Program-made: the position numbers and the translations under genes
The notes under the pieces: model-generated
The model's input: the letters and a program-made list of their open reading frames with translations, nothing else
Told to the model about the DNA's origin: nothing
The model's database searches: none
Assembly (NCBI GenBank): GCA_013365325.1
Contig: JABVXV010000244.1
Location: 1 to 64,000 of the forward strand
Direction of reading: 5' to 3'
Length of the DNA stretch: 64,000 nt
From: Dipetalonema caudispina
Taxonomy: Eukaryota > Nematoda > Chromadorea > Rhabditida > Onchocercidae
Part shown: positions 25,801 through 37,913 of the stretch, piece after piece
Numbering within the stretch: the stretch's first letter is position 1
How the letters are laid out: every line of letters begins with the position of its first letter

Positions 25801-28800
25801 AGTGTACTGTTCTTTTACCTTTGTATATGTTAAACTTTGTTTAAACGAATTGCATGCATGTTTAGTTTTCAAATTACATTTTTTAAAAGCTTTCGTGAGT
25901 TGTCTTCTTTATATTTTGCTTGTTAGAGCTAGTGGTTTTTTAGGATTTCGGTAGAGATTTTCAGTTTTTTAGTTGTTTTCATCTTTGTATGTACAGTTAC
26001 CAAATGCCCCATATCGGAGTTTTGAGACTTGAATTAAATAATGGAGATTTAGCGACAGATCCTACTTGATTGGTCCAGACGTTTTCATGATTTAGTTTGA
26101 TTGGTTAATATTAATTTGCTTTCCAAGCAGTGAATCAAATCAATAAATTATACAAACTAACGATGACTCATCTTTTTGCGTCGGATGAGAAACATCTATG
26201 ATAATCTGTGGTTACAGTGACTTAGGGGATTGAGATTCATCTGCAAGCATATTAAAAAAAAAAAAAAAAAAAATGATCACAGAATTTGATTAAGCATAAT
26301 CTATTCTTTATCAGTAAAATTTGAAGCTAAATTTTGAACGGTAAGTTTTCTAGTGAGAATCTAGGACTGATTGCACCATAAGCATAATTCTTTGCAGAAA
26401 TAAGTACCGTGCTTCGAAGCAAATTTCTATATCACAGGATTAGAAAAAATCGAGTGATTTTCAACTTTTTATGTGTGAACTTACCTGTATTTTTTTCTAG
26501 CTGAAACTTGCGAAAGGACCAAAATTGGATTTGTTATTAAATTATCCTCGTGATCAGCCAACCATATCAATTCACTATGCTGATGTGGAATATCTAAGGC
26601 CAAACGAAATGTTAAATGATACAATCATAGAATTTTATTTGAAATATATACAGATGGAATTAGTATCATCGGAGAGGTAAATGACTTGTGTTTTTTCTCC
26701 ACTCAATTTTTAATGGTTGATTTGCAGTATTTCAGTTTTATGAATGTGATAATCAGGAAAACTTGTAAACTTGTTTTAAAAGAAATCAGACCCTTGTGTA
26801 TCAGACTGTGTAACTTTTCAAACTTCTTATAAATTCCGTCATTTTTTTCCAGGCGTCCGTCCATTTTTATATTCAACCCTTTCTTCTATTCTCGATTAAC
26901 ACAGATACCGCCTGCTGGTTCCGGTGTAATTCGTACCATTTCCTCCCGCGCAAAATGGGTCAGTCTATTGGTTGAAAAAGTGTACTCTTATATTATCATG
27001 ATTATATAACTTTAGCTTAGTTCTTCTGTGACTAAAAAAATAGCAGGATCGAGGCATCTGATATAGAGAATGTTTACAATTTTGAGGCATATCAAAGGAA
27101 ATAATTGGATACGAAGTACGTGTGTAAATAAATAAGTTGAATAAGTCCTTTCTAACGTCAAGATGATTCCGAGAGCAAGATTTGTATTTTTGTTCTTTTT
27201 AATATACCACTATTTCAAAAGAATATTCATTGTTTTTTCTTTATTTCCATTGTTTCCAGATCGCCGAAAATTATAAGGGAGTGAGAACATGGACAAAAAA
27301 TGTGGATATCTTCAATGCTGATTATATTGTTGTCCCCATTGTTGAAGATATCCATTGGTTAGTGTTTTTCTCCAGGGTTTTTCTGAACTTACTGTAATCT
27401 TCCTTTGTTCTGATTTGCTTTGAAGGCAAATTCGTAATTTTAACTTCCACTGAGAACTCTGCTTTCCTAATTAACGAGTAAAGAAGTTAGAAATAGTGTT
27501 AAGATGATTATTCTTTAAGGATTTAATGAATCATTTTGAACTTTGAAGTTTCGTTCAAGTCAGCTTTTTGTTGCCCAAGCTCGCTAATGCAACTAATTTT
27601 AAATACTGATATTACAAATTATTTTTACTCACAGGTACTTAGCTATAATCACTTTCCCGCGATACTCGATTGTGAATCGTGTGCCAGAAACAACGAATGG
27701 CAAGGAGGATAATGTCATACCAAAAAGACTGAGGAAAACGTGTATCATTTTACTGGATTCATTGGCCGATGCTACGGATATCAAGAGGTATAAATGTGAA
27801 CTTTGTGCTGCTACTAATAAAAGCCCTTATGTAAACTAAAATCCAACACCATATCAAAATTTAGTAAATATAATGATAATGTGCAGGGTCACTTAAGGAA
27901 GTACCAATAGTTTTTAATGTTATTGAGAATAATTTGCAGAAAATTAACAGTTCCTGTTCTAAGAGAATATCTTGTTTGTGAGTATGAAGATAAAAGGAAA
28001 TTGAAGGATGGGGACACAAAGTACTTTGCGAAAGAATTAATTGAAAAGGTGAGATTTTCTATGCACAATTTTACTTTTGTGGCGTTATTTGTCAAATTTT
28101 TGGTGATGCATAGTTTCAAATTTCAGTTTTTCCAATTTAGGTTAGTAATCGCCTAGATGCTTTAGATTGTGCCAGTTCCTGTTCCTCAGCAGAGAAACTA
28201 TACAGATTGTGGACTATTTCTTTTGAAATTTGCTGAGTGTTTCTTGCTGAAACCACCATCGGTAAGTCGTTTTTCGAATTTAAGCAATGTATAGTGAAAG
28301 ATGCACAGTAAAAAGGGTTTATATATTTTCAATGTGGACTGTTTTAAATATTAAACTGTTCTCATAAAACAAAGTCATGGTTATGATAAGTATTTTGCAA
28401 GATTGTGTTTTCCAGTTCATAACTCGAAATGATTCATTTCGACGATGGTATCCAAATTTTACAATCAGAGGCATGAGAAGGGCTATTCTTACGAAACTAA
28501 AATCAACATGCAATGAAGAAGCATGGCGAGCATATGAAGAATACTCTAGAAATCGCGATGCAAACAATCAATCAGTTGAAGATATCATTTCGAAGCAGTC
28601 AGCCCATAATCGTTCACGTTAGTTGTTGAATACAGAACAAATTAATTTACATTTGTAGATAGTTCTTTACTTTTTTCTTTTGGCTCTATGAAGCTTTAAG
28701 GTTTCATTCAGAATATGGCGAAATTGCTACCATAATTCTGTCAAAATAAGTTCTTTTTGTTTAATCTTTCTTCCTTCATTATTTCAATACTGATTGCAAT

Positions 28801-28912
28801 TCCAGCATCACCACTGCCGCGCCGGCGAACATTAAGTACTGGAGATTGTGATGTAAATTGGAGTGGGCATTTTGGACGCAGACGATCACTTCCTGCTCGC
28901 CTTTCTTATTGA
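22845..28912 (+). CDS. ulp-2: SUMO/Ulp protease, SENP6/7-Ulp2 type, 14 exons, 687 aa
   Basis: Cysteine protease (C48) that removes SUMO or trims SUMO chains, probably nuclear. Exons: 22845-22874, 23437-23594, 23964-24124, 24408-24619, 24894-25067, 25386-25667, 26501-26676, 26853-26958, 27260-27357, 27635-27787, 27940-28048, 28166-28261, 28416-28617, 28806-28912. Phases are all consistent, 2064 nt. The catalytic domain spans about 340-625: LNDTIIEFYLKYI, then His465 in VEDIHW, Asp507 in LLDS, Gln560 and Cys566 in PQQRNYTDCG. About 40 residues separate His and Asp, more than in SENP1, and the LNDTIIEFYLKY segment resembles SENP6/7. A likely SUMO-interaction motif, VVHVI followed by five Asp, is at 326-335. 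The tail is Arg-rich. The first three exons (residues 1-116) match nothing I recognise. They are joined to the rest by phase only and could be a separate unit. The start ATG is the weakest point. Confidence 0.88.
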
Positions 28913-30054
28913 TTCTTATTCGCCTTTCCTTTCCAAATTTTATCTAAATATGAAACAACAGTGCGAGAAACTAGTTATATTACTTTTCTGAACGAATGTA
29001 CAGGTTCTCGGTGTGCCAGCAGCAATTACTTACTGTTTATCGTGTTATACAAATTTGTTATCTAGCAATTCACATTTCAAACAGCAAGTAAAGCACTCAA
29101 AGAACTTTCAAGATGCCTACGAAATTTGTACGATAAAGAAGGTTGAATATAAGATATGATGTGGTTTATTTATAAGGGTAATAAGTTTAAATTATGAACA
29201 GTTCATCGCATGGGTTGATTATTGTGTAACTATCTGAATCAGTCATAAATTATTTAAAAATCAGAATATGATAATTTAAAAATTCAAAGTTACTGAGGGA
29301 ATGATAAGATATTATGTATATTACTCTTTAGGAATTTTAATCTAATTAGCAGTGTTTCCTTTAATTATTAATGGATGCAGATGTTGCTCAGGCTTAGCAA
29401 CAAATCTGGCCAAAAAAGTTTCTGCAAGAGAGTTGTATGTTCTGAAGTTTTAATTATTGTATTCGAATGAATTATTGTGTAGTAGAAAACACCTAAGAAA
29501 AAGGATGCTACTAGGAGAAGAAATTAAAAGCATAGGATAAATTGTTATAAAAAATGTGCGGTTTTCTTTTTAATTCGTCATAAAGTCTCTTTATTCAGTG
29601 TTTTTGGAAGTACTTAATTTGTACATTTGTGCAATCAATATGGTAACAGTTTTAATGGATTTATTAAAATACTGTTGATTGTATTGCTTATCGTTTGATT
29701 TATACGACGTTTTTCGTTGATTCTACATGAAAATGTTATGTCAAAGTAGTCGTTAATATATTTTCATGGGGAAGTAATTTAGCTTCCAGAATTTTTCAAA
29801 CTGATTTTGAAAAATTGACATGTTGGAAGTGGAGGATTTGGGGGAAGGGTAGAAGGATTAAGACAGGAAACTATCGATCCTCATTTCTCTTCATTTTTTG
29901 CGGGGGAGAACTGGTCTGGTAGTTTAGAGTGAAAGTTAATGGTCTTTAATCAGTTCTATCAAATTTAAATTATTATGTATCCAGTTAAATTTTATAAGCC
30001 TCATCGTTTCAGGATTAGTTTTTTCATCAAGTTATTGTTACTCGGTTATTCATC
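28913..30054. other. Intergenic region between SUMO protease and pbs-3
   Basis: 1.1 kb between two genes on the same strand, holding the protease 3' UTR and the pbs-3 promoter. A TTTCAG acceptor-like site at 30011-30012 lies 42 nt before the pbs-3 ATG and could be its trans-splice site. The spacing is large for a nematode operon, so co-transcription is not implied. No other coding signal is seen. Confidence 0.6.
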
Positions 30055-31171
30055 ATGTCTATTATGAGCTACAGTGGTGGTACTATTTTGGCAATGGCGG
30101 GGAACGATTGCGTTTGCATTGCTTCTGATTTACGACTTGGTGAACAGATGACTACGATCGCCACAAATATGAAAAAAGTCATTTTTCCCAGTGTTTTTCA
30201 GAGTAAAGTATTATTAATTTCTGGGTTACACAATCCTTCAGAGGGGTATTGCGGAGAGAAATGGGAAGAGTAAGAGATTTGTTGGATTTCGAGTTGATTA
30301 ATCAGTTAATGTAGATAAAATTATCTGCTTGAATTCTTTTTCTCATTATTTCTGCCAAAATTTATTTCTTCCATATTGCAGGTGCATAAATTGGGCGAAA
30401 AAGTGTATATCGGCTTAGGTGGATTTCATTCAGATGCTAAAACGGTTCTCGATAAAATCACTTTCCGGAAGAATCTATATGAATTAAGAGAGAATCGGAA
30501 GATAAAACCTGAAGTAAGCATAGAAAATTCCAAAGAAGTGTGGCATTTAACCAAATGGAAGAACTGGTTGGGTTGCTGGCATTATGTGCTTTTATCCATT
30601 AAATATAATTTCTTCTTTCAGGTAGCGGCTGTGATGGTATCGAATTTGTTATATCAACACCGATTTGGTGGTTATTTCACGGAACCACTGATAGCAGGGC
30701 TCGACCCAACGACTAATAAACCATATATTTGTGCCATGGATACTATTGGTTGCATCTCTGCTCCCAACGACTTTGTTGCCGTGGGAACAGGAACTGAATA
30801 TTTATTAGGCGTCTGTGAAGGTTATTTTGTTTCACATTATGTAGATTGCATCCGATCCTTGATATATTATATACACTATCATGGAAAGCATGAAGACAGA
30901 TATAAAATAATGACCTACAGCTTGAGTTCCCACATCTTCGTTTGAGCTAAGTGAAGAAGTTCAGGCTGTAAGGGTTTTATGATTTTTTAACTTTGCTAAA
31001 ACTTTAGGATTCTGGAAAGAAGGTATGAATCCCGATGAGTTATTTGAAGCAACAGCACAGTCAATGTTATCCGCAATGGAACGTGATGCCGCTTCCGGTT
31101 GGGGTGTGATCGTTTATACAATAACTAAAGATAAAGTTAATGTAAAAACCATCAAAGCTAGGATGGATTAA
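30055..31171 (+). CDS. pbs-3: 20S proteasome subunit beta type-3, 4 exons, 205 aa
   Basis: Structural, non-proteolytic beta subunit of the 20S core particle. Exons: 30055-30177, 30382-30513, 30622-30820, 31008-31171, total 618 nt. The length, 205 aa, equals the human PSMB3 length. The start MSIMSYSGG is the characteristic N-terminus of this subunit, with no propeptide and no catalytic Thr after a GG cleavage site. Later family blocks are KVYIGLGGF, the FRKNLYEL segment, LLYQHRFGGYFTEP, IAGLDPTTNKP, and the C-terminal KARMD. Exon 1 is taken to end at AAA|GTCATT because only that donor keeps phase with exon 2. The frame stays open well into the first intron, which a naive ORF call would include. 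A polyadenylation signal candidate, AATAAA, is at 31478-31483. Confidence 0.96.
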
Positions 31172-31755
31172 AGCTGCAAAAAAATTGTTCAGTTCCTTTA
31201 AATTTGCATCAAGATTTGGAAAATTTGCTAGGTTTCCAAGACTTTGTTTATTGTCTTTAATGGTAACAGCTAAAGGTACACTCCAGATTCATCATTTACG
31301 TAAAACGTGAACTTCCTATAAGTACCTCATGCCAAATGTTTACAAATCAAGCCGAGAACTCTGTTGATTTGATATTTAGAGTAAAAGGAAATTTTTTAAT
31401 GCTGTTGTTTGGTTTTCCTTATATTATATTTGATTTCTTTGCATCAGTAAAGACTTATTGATTTCAAAATAATACTGAATAAATCATCTAGAAAGAAAAA
31501 GTTTTCTTAAACCGTTCACCATCAAAAGAAGGAATAGTTCAGCACGATAAACAACCACCCTAGTTCACGTTTCCCTTATTGAAAGGTCTTCAGCCTCAAC
31601 CAGCATGGTGATATCGCCTCTCAATTCAACAATGATGACAAAAATCTCGGAGGTTTCTATCTGTACTAAGTGTGTTTCACTGAAACGATATTGATGGGGG
31701 GAATACGTACATGCTCCGTTAATATCATGATATTACAGCATCAATGATGATAATA
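31172..31755. other. Convergent intergenic region pbs-3 / mrps-21
   Basis: 584 bp between two tail-to-tail genes, expected to hold both 3' UTRs. AATAAA at 31478-31483 on the + strand is a candidate polyadenylation signal for pbs-3. No ORF or RNA gene is recognised. Confidence 0.6.
31478..31483 (+). terminator. Candidate polyadenylation signal for pbs-3
   Basis: AATAAA hexamer about 310 nt downstream of the pbs-3 stop codon. Hexamers of this kind are common in AT-rich DNA, so it is only a candidate. Confidence 0.4.
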
Positions 31756-32428
31756 TCACGTGGTCATTTGGCCTGGATGTGGATCGGGTCGATTTTTCCG
31801 CATCAAAAATTGTATTTTCCTTCGCATATCTTCATTGATGATTGCCTTTGAGATTTCTCTGGATAATTCATTTCGTTGCATGTACGGTTTTCGATAATAT
31901 CGTGTTTTTCGTAAGATATCCAGTAGACCTTCATTGTTCATTAACCTGAACCGGAATATGATGACAATCTATATCATACAAATAATAGCACAAAATCAGT
32001 AAAAGCATTTTCATAACGTTTGAGCAAAAAATGAAGCTTGCTACTTTACAAATATCTATGAAAACATTATAGCAGAGAAAGAAAATGAATGGAAGAAATA
32101 AAAGAGATTAATAAGATTTCAGGAATACAAAACTTCCAATATATTGTTCCCCTTCCTTGCCATTCATTAGTCATGTAAATCTAACGTAAAAGCATCTTGC
32201 ATAATATTTAATACAATTAACTGATTTAAATATAATAAGTTCAAGTAACAGTAGTATGTTTGCTAAAGAATGCCAAATAAACCTGTTAAGTAAATGAAAA
32301 GCTGCTGTAACATCATTGTTCACAACAAGAACCGTCTTATTAAGAAATTGTTGATGTGCATGATGAATATTCCAGAATAGTTTTATACCAAATGGTTGTT
32401 TTAATGTTCCACGCCAACATCGTACCAT
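31756..32428 (-). CDS. mrps-21: Mitochondrial small ribosomal subunit protein bS21m, 2 exons, 111 aa
   Basis: Mitoribosome small-subunit protein. Exons in transcript order: 32428-32283 and 31945-31756; the intron joins ...LLNR to LMNNEG in phase, total 336 nt. Alignment by eye to animal MRPS21 is continuous: FLNKTVLVVNNDV, then HLLNRLMNNEGLLD, then RYYRKP, then the diagnostic IQFLMRKNRPDP near the C-terminus (human INFLMRKNRADP). The protein is about 25 residues longer than human (87 aa). The extra part is a basic and aromatic N-terminus (MVRCWRGTLKQPFGIK) that would suit a mitochondrial presequence. The ATG lies one base after a TTTCAG site (32431-32430), a textbook trans-splice acceptor. 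The ATG inside exon 2 is internal, not the start. Confidence 0.93.
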
Positions 32429-34732
32429 CCTGAAATTAAATAAATTTGAAATTAAACGAAATAACTAACAGAAACAGAATAAATGACATCTCAAACTGAT
32501 ATCTCAAACTTGCACTTTGCTTATTTCTATCACAGAAGAGTTAGATCACAATGATTGGTCATTGTGCAAATTTATGAGAGGTTTGATTCTATTTTAGCAT
32601 TTAGAGGTGATTGAAGACTAGACGAGTTAGGAAAGACTAGTTGAAGAATTTCACTTGGAAAATTCAAGAGAGTTTGAAAATTTTTGAAAGATTTGGGAAG
32701 ATATGTTCCTTTTTTTTTTTTTTTTTTGTGGAAAAAATACAAACGTGAAATTTTTTACATAATTGGATGCATGCTGAAACAGGAAAAGTTTCTCTTAACA
32801 ATTTTGAAATTGAAAATAATCATCTGTTCTCTTTTTGGCTTCAAAATTTGACCATTCAAATATTTGTTTGAACTCTTCACAATAATTCTATGCTATTTCA
32901 AGGCTTATTTTAAACTTTGCTTTAGTCAATTCGAATAGTTCCGGATATCTTTGATTTTCAGTCTAATTACAACATACTTTCAGTTTTACACTGTAATTTG
33001 ATAGAAATGATAATTTTAAAATCTGAAAATTTACAGGTCCTAATGTATTTCTATATGATAGCTTCATAGTTCGTTTTTATTTCAATTCTCATTTCTTATT
33101 TTACGACATATCAATAACTTCCAGGATACGATTATCAGTTCTTTATAATCCGGAAATGATAATCAGGAAGATGTGAGTGATCATTAATTCTTCATCTTTT
33201 TCCATCTGAATTTTCGAAGATAACAAAGCAATTTTTTCCGCTTCAACACGAATTGTTTACATGAATATCACTTCCTGCTAAGTAGCTATCATTCATATCT
33301 TTCTAAACAAATTATCATTACAGTGCACATGCTTATCAATCTTTCTGACCTATCACTTTCATAATCATTTAAACATTTTGTTACACTTAATTATCATTAT
33401 TATCATCATCATCATCTATTCTTCATTATTTATCAATTGTTTACAAATTTTATCATTCTATTTTACTCTTCAGTTATTACTTTCAAACTAAAATATTCTA
33501 CTGCGCTGTGAAAGTCCAAAGTTCATTGTTTAATTGAAGTAAGTAAGGAAATGTATGTCAAAATCAATCAATTAATTTGTTAAAACATTTCAATGAAATT
33601 TCATTATATTTTCTCTAACTTAATTTACTACACTTTCTCTTCATCGATTTCTTCGATTGTTTATTACTCTGTGAAATAAATGATTGAGTCATTGATGACT
33701 TGCAGAAATTGTATGTTTTGATAGAAGATATTATTTGAATCAAATAGATATCAACAGTGCTCATCTGGTGTGTAAATGTAATTTGAAATAATTTTATTAT
33801 TTTCATCTCAATTAAAATCATTTTAGTTCAATTTCATTCATTTCATTTATATTTTTGATGCATTTCAAATTTAGCACATTAAAAATGACTAATCCCATTT
33901 CTCTTTCACATTTTCATTTTCATTCAGTTTATTTCACATTCAATCGTTTCAGTTTTATTTTTTTGCCTCCATCTATCTCATTGATGCTTTTGACTCATTG
34001 ATGCCAAAATAATTTTCAGAACGGAATTATATTGCCGGAAGTACTCGAGTATTGTATTAATATAGCAGGAAATGAGAAAGCTAAAGTTGAACAATGAAAT
34101 AAAATTGATCCATTTTATACATCAAAAATTAATTCTACCATAATAATTCCTTTTTATTCAGCAGCTCAATCTATCTCTTTGATCTATTTATTTCAACCAA
34201 TTATTGAAACTTTTAAACTTTTTGAATTTAAACATAGATTGCAGATTAACACCTTGACTGAAATTTATCTTCCGTTTCTTCACAAACAGTCAGTTTTAGC
34301 CAATAGCTTTGATTTTTTTTTTTCTTTTTTCTTTAAAACACTTCTGCAACTATTATTGTTCACAAAAATTGCTGCAAAATTTCTCCAATCATAGTGGCAA
34401 TGAATTTTTAACTCTCAAATTATGCCTTCAATGCTTTAAGAATTTTCTCCATCTTTAATTGTACATCTTTTGTAAATTTAAATGTTCTGTTATTTCAAAT
34501 CTGTTATTTGTTTAGACTTTGTTTAGGCCTTGCTTTTTATCTGATAGCTTTCTTTTTTTCTTTTTTCTAGTTTATCGTTGAAATGTAGAATGTGAAATTC
34601 GTCGATACTATGATATCACAATAAGGTATCAATTAAATTGAATTATTACATCCAGAATTACTCTGTCTAAATGTGGTAGTAACATACGACACCATTAAGG
34701 CTTATGTTAATGACTAACTTGGCCATGTATGT

Positions 34733-34835
34733 ATGTCTATCTATCTGTGCCAATAACAGCTAGCACAACTATCGATACGGTCATCAGCAAATATGTAAAA
34801 TTTTAACGGTGATGGAAATGTGCTAATATAGACAT
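34733..34835. other. Nested inverted repeats in a GC-richer patch
   Basis: ATGTCTA at 34733-34739 pairs with TAGACAT at 34829-34835. Inside it, TAGCACA at 34761-34767 pairs with TGTGCTA at 34819-34825. The arms are nested in the right order for one extended hairpin of about 100 nt, but the arms are short (7 bp each) and the loop is long. It may be chance, a regulatory element or a structured RNA. No known microRNA seed or RNA family was recognised. Confidence 0.25.
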
Positions 34836-37800
34836 AGATGATGATATGTTAGCTTCTAGCAGACAGTAGAGGCTATAAAGCTTTGATGAGGCATTTCTTC
34901 TGGCTCAATTCATCTAGTACTTATAACAATGAGGTTTGTTGCTTTCAGTTTTTCAATTCCTCAAAATGAAAATTTTTTCTAACCAAATTGACTTTTTTTT
35001 TTTTTAGTACATTACACCATTGAAAGAAAAATTATTAAGTAATACGAATGAAATAGTAAGTTAACTGGGAAAATTAAACTTATTAAATAAAAAAAAAAAG
35101 AAAAAAATGACGTAAAATTCAAATATCTAAATTAATGCCAGGATAAAAGTTGCAAAAAATTAATTGGAATTGATTTGCTTTTAAGAGGTATTCATTGCTT
35201 TTTATTTTCTTAAGACATTTCAAGGAGTCGATAATTTCATATATGTTATAATCACTATGGTAATATAGCAATGCTAGCAGATTTTCAAGATAATTATTCC
35301 TTATTTTGTTTACCTCTGAAGTTTGATATATTTTCTTCTATCGTTCGAGCAGTAATTTGCATTAATGGCATTATTGAAAAGAAGTGTTGCTGGAATGATG
35401 GTTTTTTTTTTTTTTTTTTTTTTTTATTTTTTTGATTTTATCTAAAGCACTTTTGAAGATGCAGGAATTATTTATAGCTTTAGAAGATATATTATAATAT
35501 CGTTGATATTTATCCTTTTGAATTTTTCCAATAAATTGCAATGATCTTCCAACAATTTGTTTTAAAGTTCGCGTGCACTGTTATAATTTTCCAACCTTTT
35601 TTTCTTCTCACCCCAGTAAACTTATATCTTTCAGGAATATTAAAAGAAAATCCGAGAAACTCGTTTAAAATTGATATTGTTGAAAAAAATAAATAAATAT
35701 GATCAAACAGTGGCTTCTAATTTGGAACAAAATTGAGGATAAAGCTTAAGCAAATGGTTGAAGTAGTTAAAGACAAGTAAGTTGAAGATTTTTTTCTTTT
35801 GAATTCAAAAAAAAAAAAATAGCCAAATCCCTTAAGGACTAAAAAGAGTCATGGATTTAGATGGATAAATTCATAAAAATACATTTCTAATCTTATGAAC
35901 TGATAGTAATATTTTAGATCAAGCTAACAATTTATGATTCTATTCTCAAGTTTTTTATTTTATGTTAAAATAATGTTTTCTTTTTCGTTAAATTTTAATA
36001 AGATTAAGAAATTTAATGAATTGGAAAGTAGAAAGTAATAAAATGCTCATACATATAAATATTTGCTCAGAAATAATGTTTTTCTATCAGCGGAAAAGCA
36101 TAAAGATAACCAGTTCTCTCTATACGGATCAAAATATTTGGAAAGATTAATTTGAAATAGTAAACAAACATATCGCATTACATTCCCATGTACATTTCAA
36201 TTGAAATCATCAATTTTATTCACTATTTGATCAATATATATTTTGACAATTTTATATTCTCCTGTTTAGGTTAAATGTAGAAAAAAAAAGTAATGCTGAA
36301 TTGTAGGAATTAATCAAATTTTGGTTACTTTTTACGCATCAAATGAACTCAATTTTAGCACTGAAAAATGAATCAGTAAAATATTCATACCTGATACATG
36401 ATATAATCCCAGCTAAAATAACCTGATATATGGCATGATATCAATGTATGCTATTCTCGGTAATATATTACTTAGAGAACAATAAGGTATTCGTTGAACG
36501 ATACGTTTGGATCAGTTATTGTAATTATTTGAAATGTTATGTGTTGAAAAGATTTTACAATTTTTTGTATCCAACCTTGGATTTTTTATCCAATCAGTAT
36601 TATAAGAGTACAAATTGATTAGGTTCGAGCATACTTCTTTACATTATAAAGAAATAATCATTTTTTCTTTTCATCTTTTTTTGCTGATAATTTCAATCAC
36701 CGTGTATCCGAATCGTTTGGATTACACGATGATCAATGATGATTCAGTAATTAGTGATGATTAATTAACTAAAAGTAAAATCCTATATTTGTATTTTCTT
36801 CTTTTATTGACAAATTTTGATTGAAACGAATGACCAAAGTTCAATTCTTGAAAAGAAAAAGAATTTATTGTATCGAAAAAGCATGCAGCTTTAAGGCCAG
36901 TCACCACAATCACCTTGCAAATGTTCCAAAAAAAAAAAAAAAAAACTCTCTTTTTACAAAGCCTGTGAAAATAATGAATAGTTGTTTGTCAGTTAATTTT
37001 AACAAGCCTTAATTAGAATAGGGAAGCATTTCCATCATATATTACGATTAATAACTCCTATCATTTTTGTCACTTTCAGAAAATTCATTTGAAAGTAATC
37101 AATTTTGCATTTCATTTTATTTTGTAACCGGTTGAAAAGTCTCTTCCTCATAAAAGATCGATTTATTTACAAAGTTAAAATCATCACTTCTCAAAGTAAC
37201 ACAAATTATTTACCTATAGGTCTATTTTCCAGAAATATATTAAAAATAGATTACACTTTTTGTTGCACTAAAAATTTACTCATTTAATTACAACCATTGG
37301 ATACATTTCCATTTATTCAATTGTAAAGATGTGAGAGAAGTGTTTGAAGAGAGAATGACAATTAACTTCGGGAAACATTCCTTTTTTTCTTTTTATTTTA
37401 AAAATATATTTCTCGCAAATTTGCACAGATGGATAGTGTTGAACCAATTTGTTCAATTATTATCTTATCCCCACTCTTTACATCCTTTTCCTTTTTTCTC
37501 GTACCATATGGATTTCACAGCTATTTCGAAATACAACGACGAATTTTCTTCCATTTTATTTTTAATCTAATATAAATTATTTCTCAGTGGTATTATTTCT
37601 TTTTTAAATTCAGATATTTTATTATTTTTGTTGAAATTTTTGAAGTTTTCGTAGCCGTTCAATAAATACACCGATGCATTTCACTTCAGCATCTCATCTG
37701 TTTAAACTTAAACTAGTTTTTTAGAAATTCACTTCAATTTTGCAATATGTAAGAGAAATGCATCACTTTCATTTTCATGTCTTTTTATGAAGTAAATTAA

Positions 37801-37866
37801 TTGCTACTTTAATGAAAATGAGGGATTAAAGGTTCTTCAATAGAAAAATTCTTCGTTTCAAAATAT

Positions 37867-37886
37867 TTTATATATATATATATATA
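37867..37886. repeat. (TA)n tract next to telomere-like repeat
   Basis: Alternating T and A of about 20 bases running directly into the TTAGGC array that follows. Confidence 0.85.
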
Positions 37887-37913
37887 GGCTTAGGCTTAGG
37901 CTTAGGCTTAGGC
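37885..37913 (+). repeat. Interstitial telomeric repeat (TTAGGC)n
   Basis: One partial unit (TAGGC) followed by four perfect TTAGGC units, 37890-37913. TTAGGC is the telomere repeat of nematodes. The array is short, perfect, abuts a (TA)n tract and lies in the middle of the gene-poor spacer, far from any visible chromosome end. It supports the nematode assignment. Confidence 0.95.

Noticed and set aside
30178..30273. Read-through of pbs-3 exon 1 into its intron
   Set aside because: The frame stays open, but family alignment needs the next block (VHKLGEKVYIGL) to follow directly. Only the donor at 30178 keeps phase.
31756..31941. mrps-21 starting at the ATG within exon 2
   Set aside because: The bS21m homology continues upstream across a clean splice to the exon 32428-32283.
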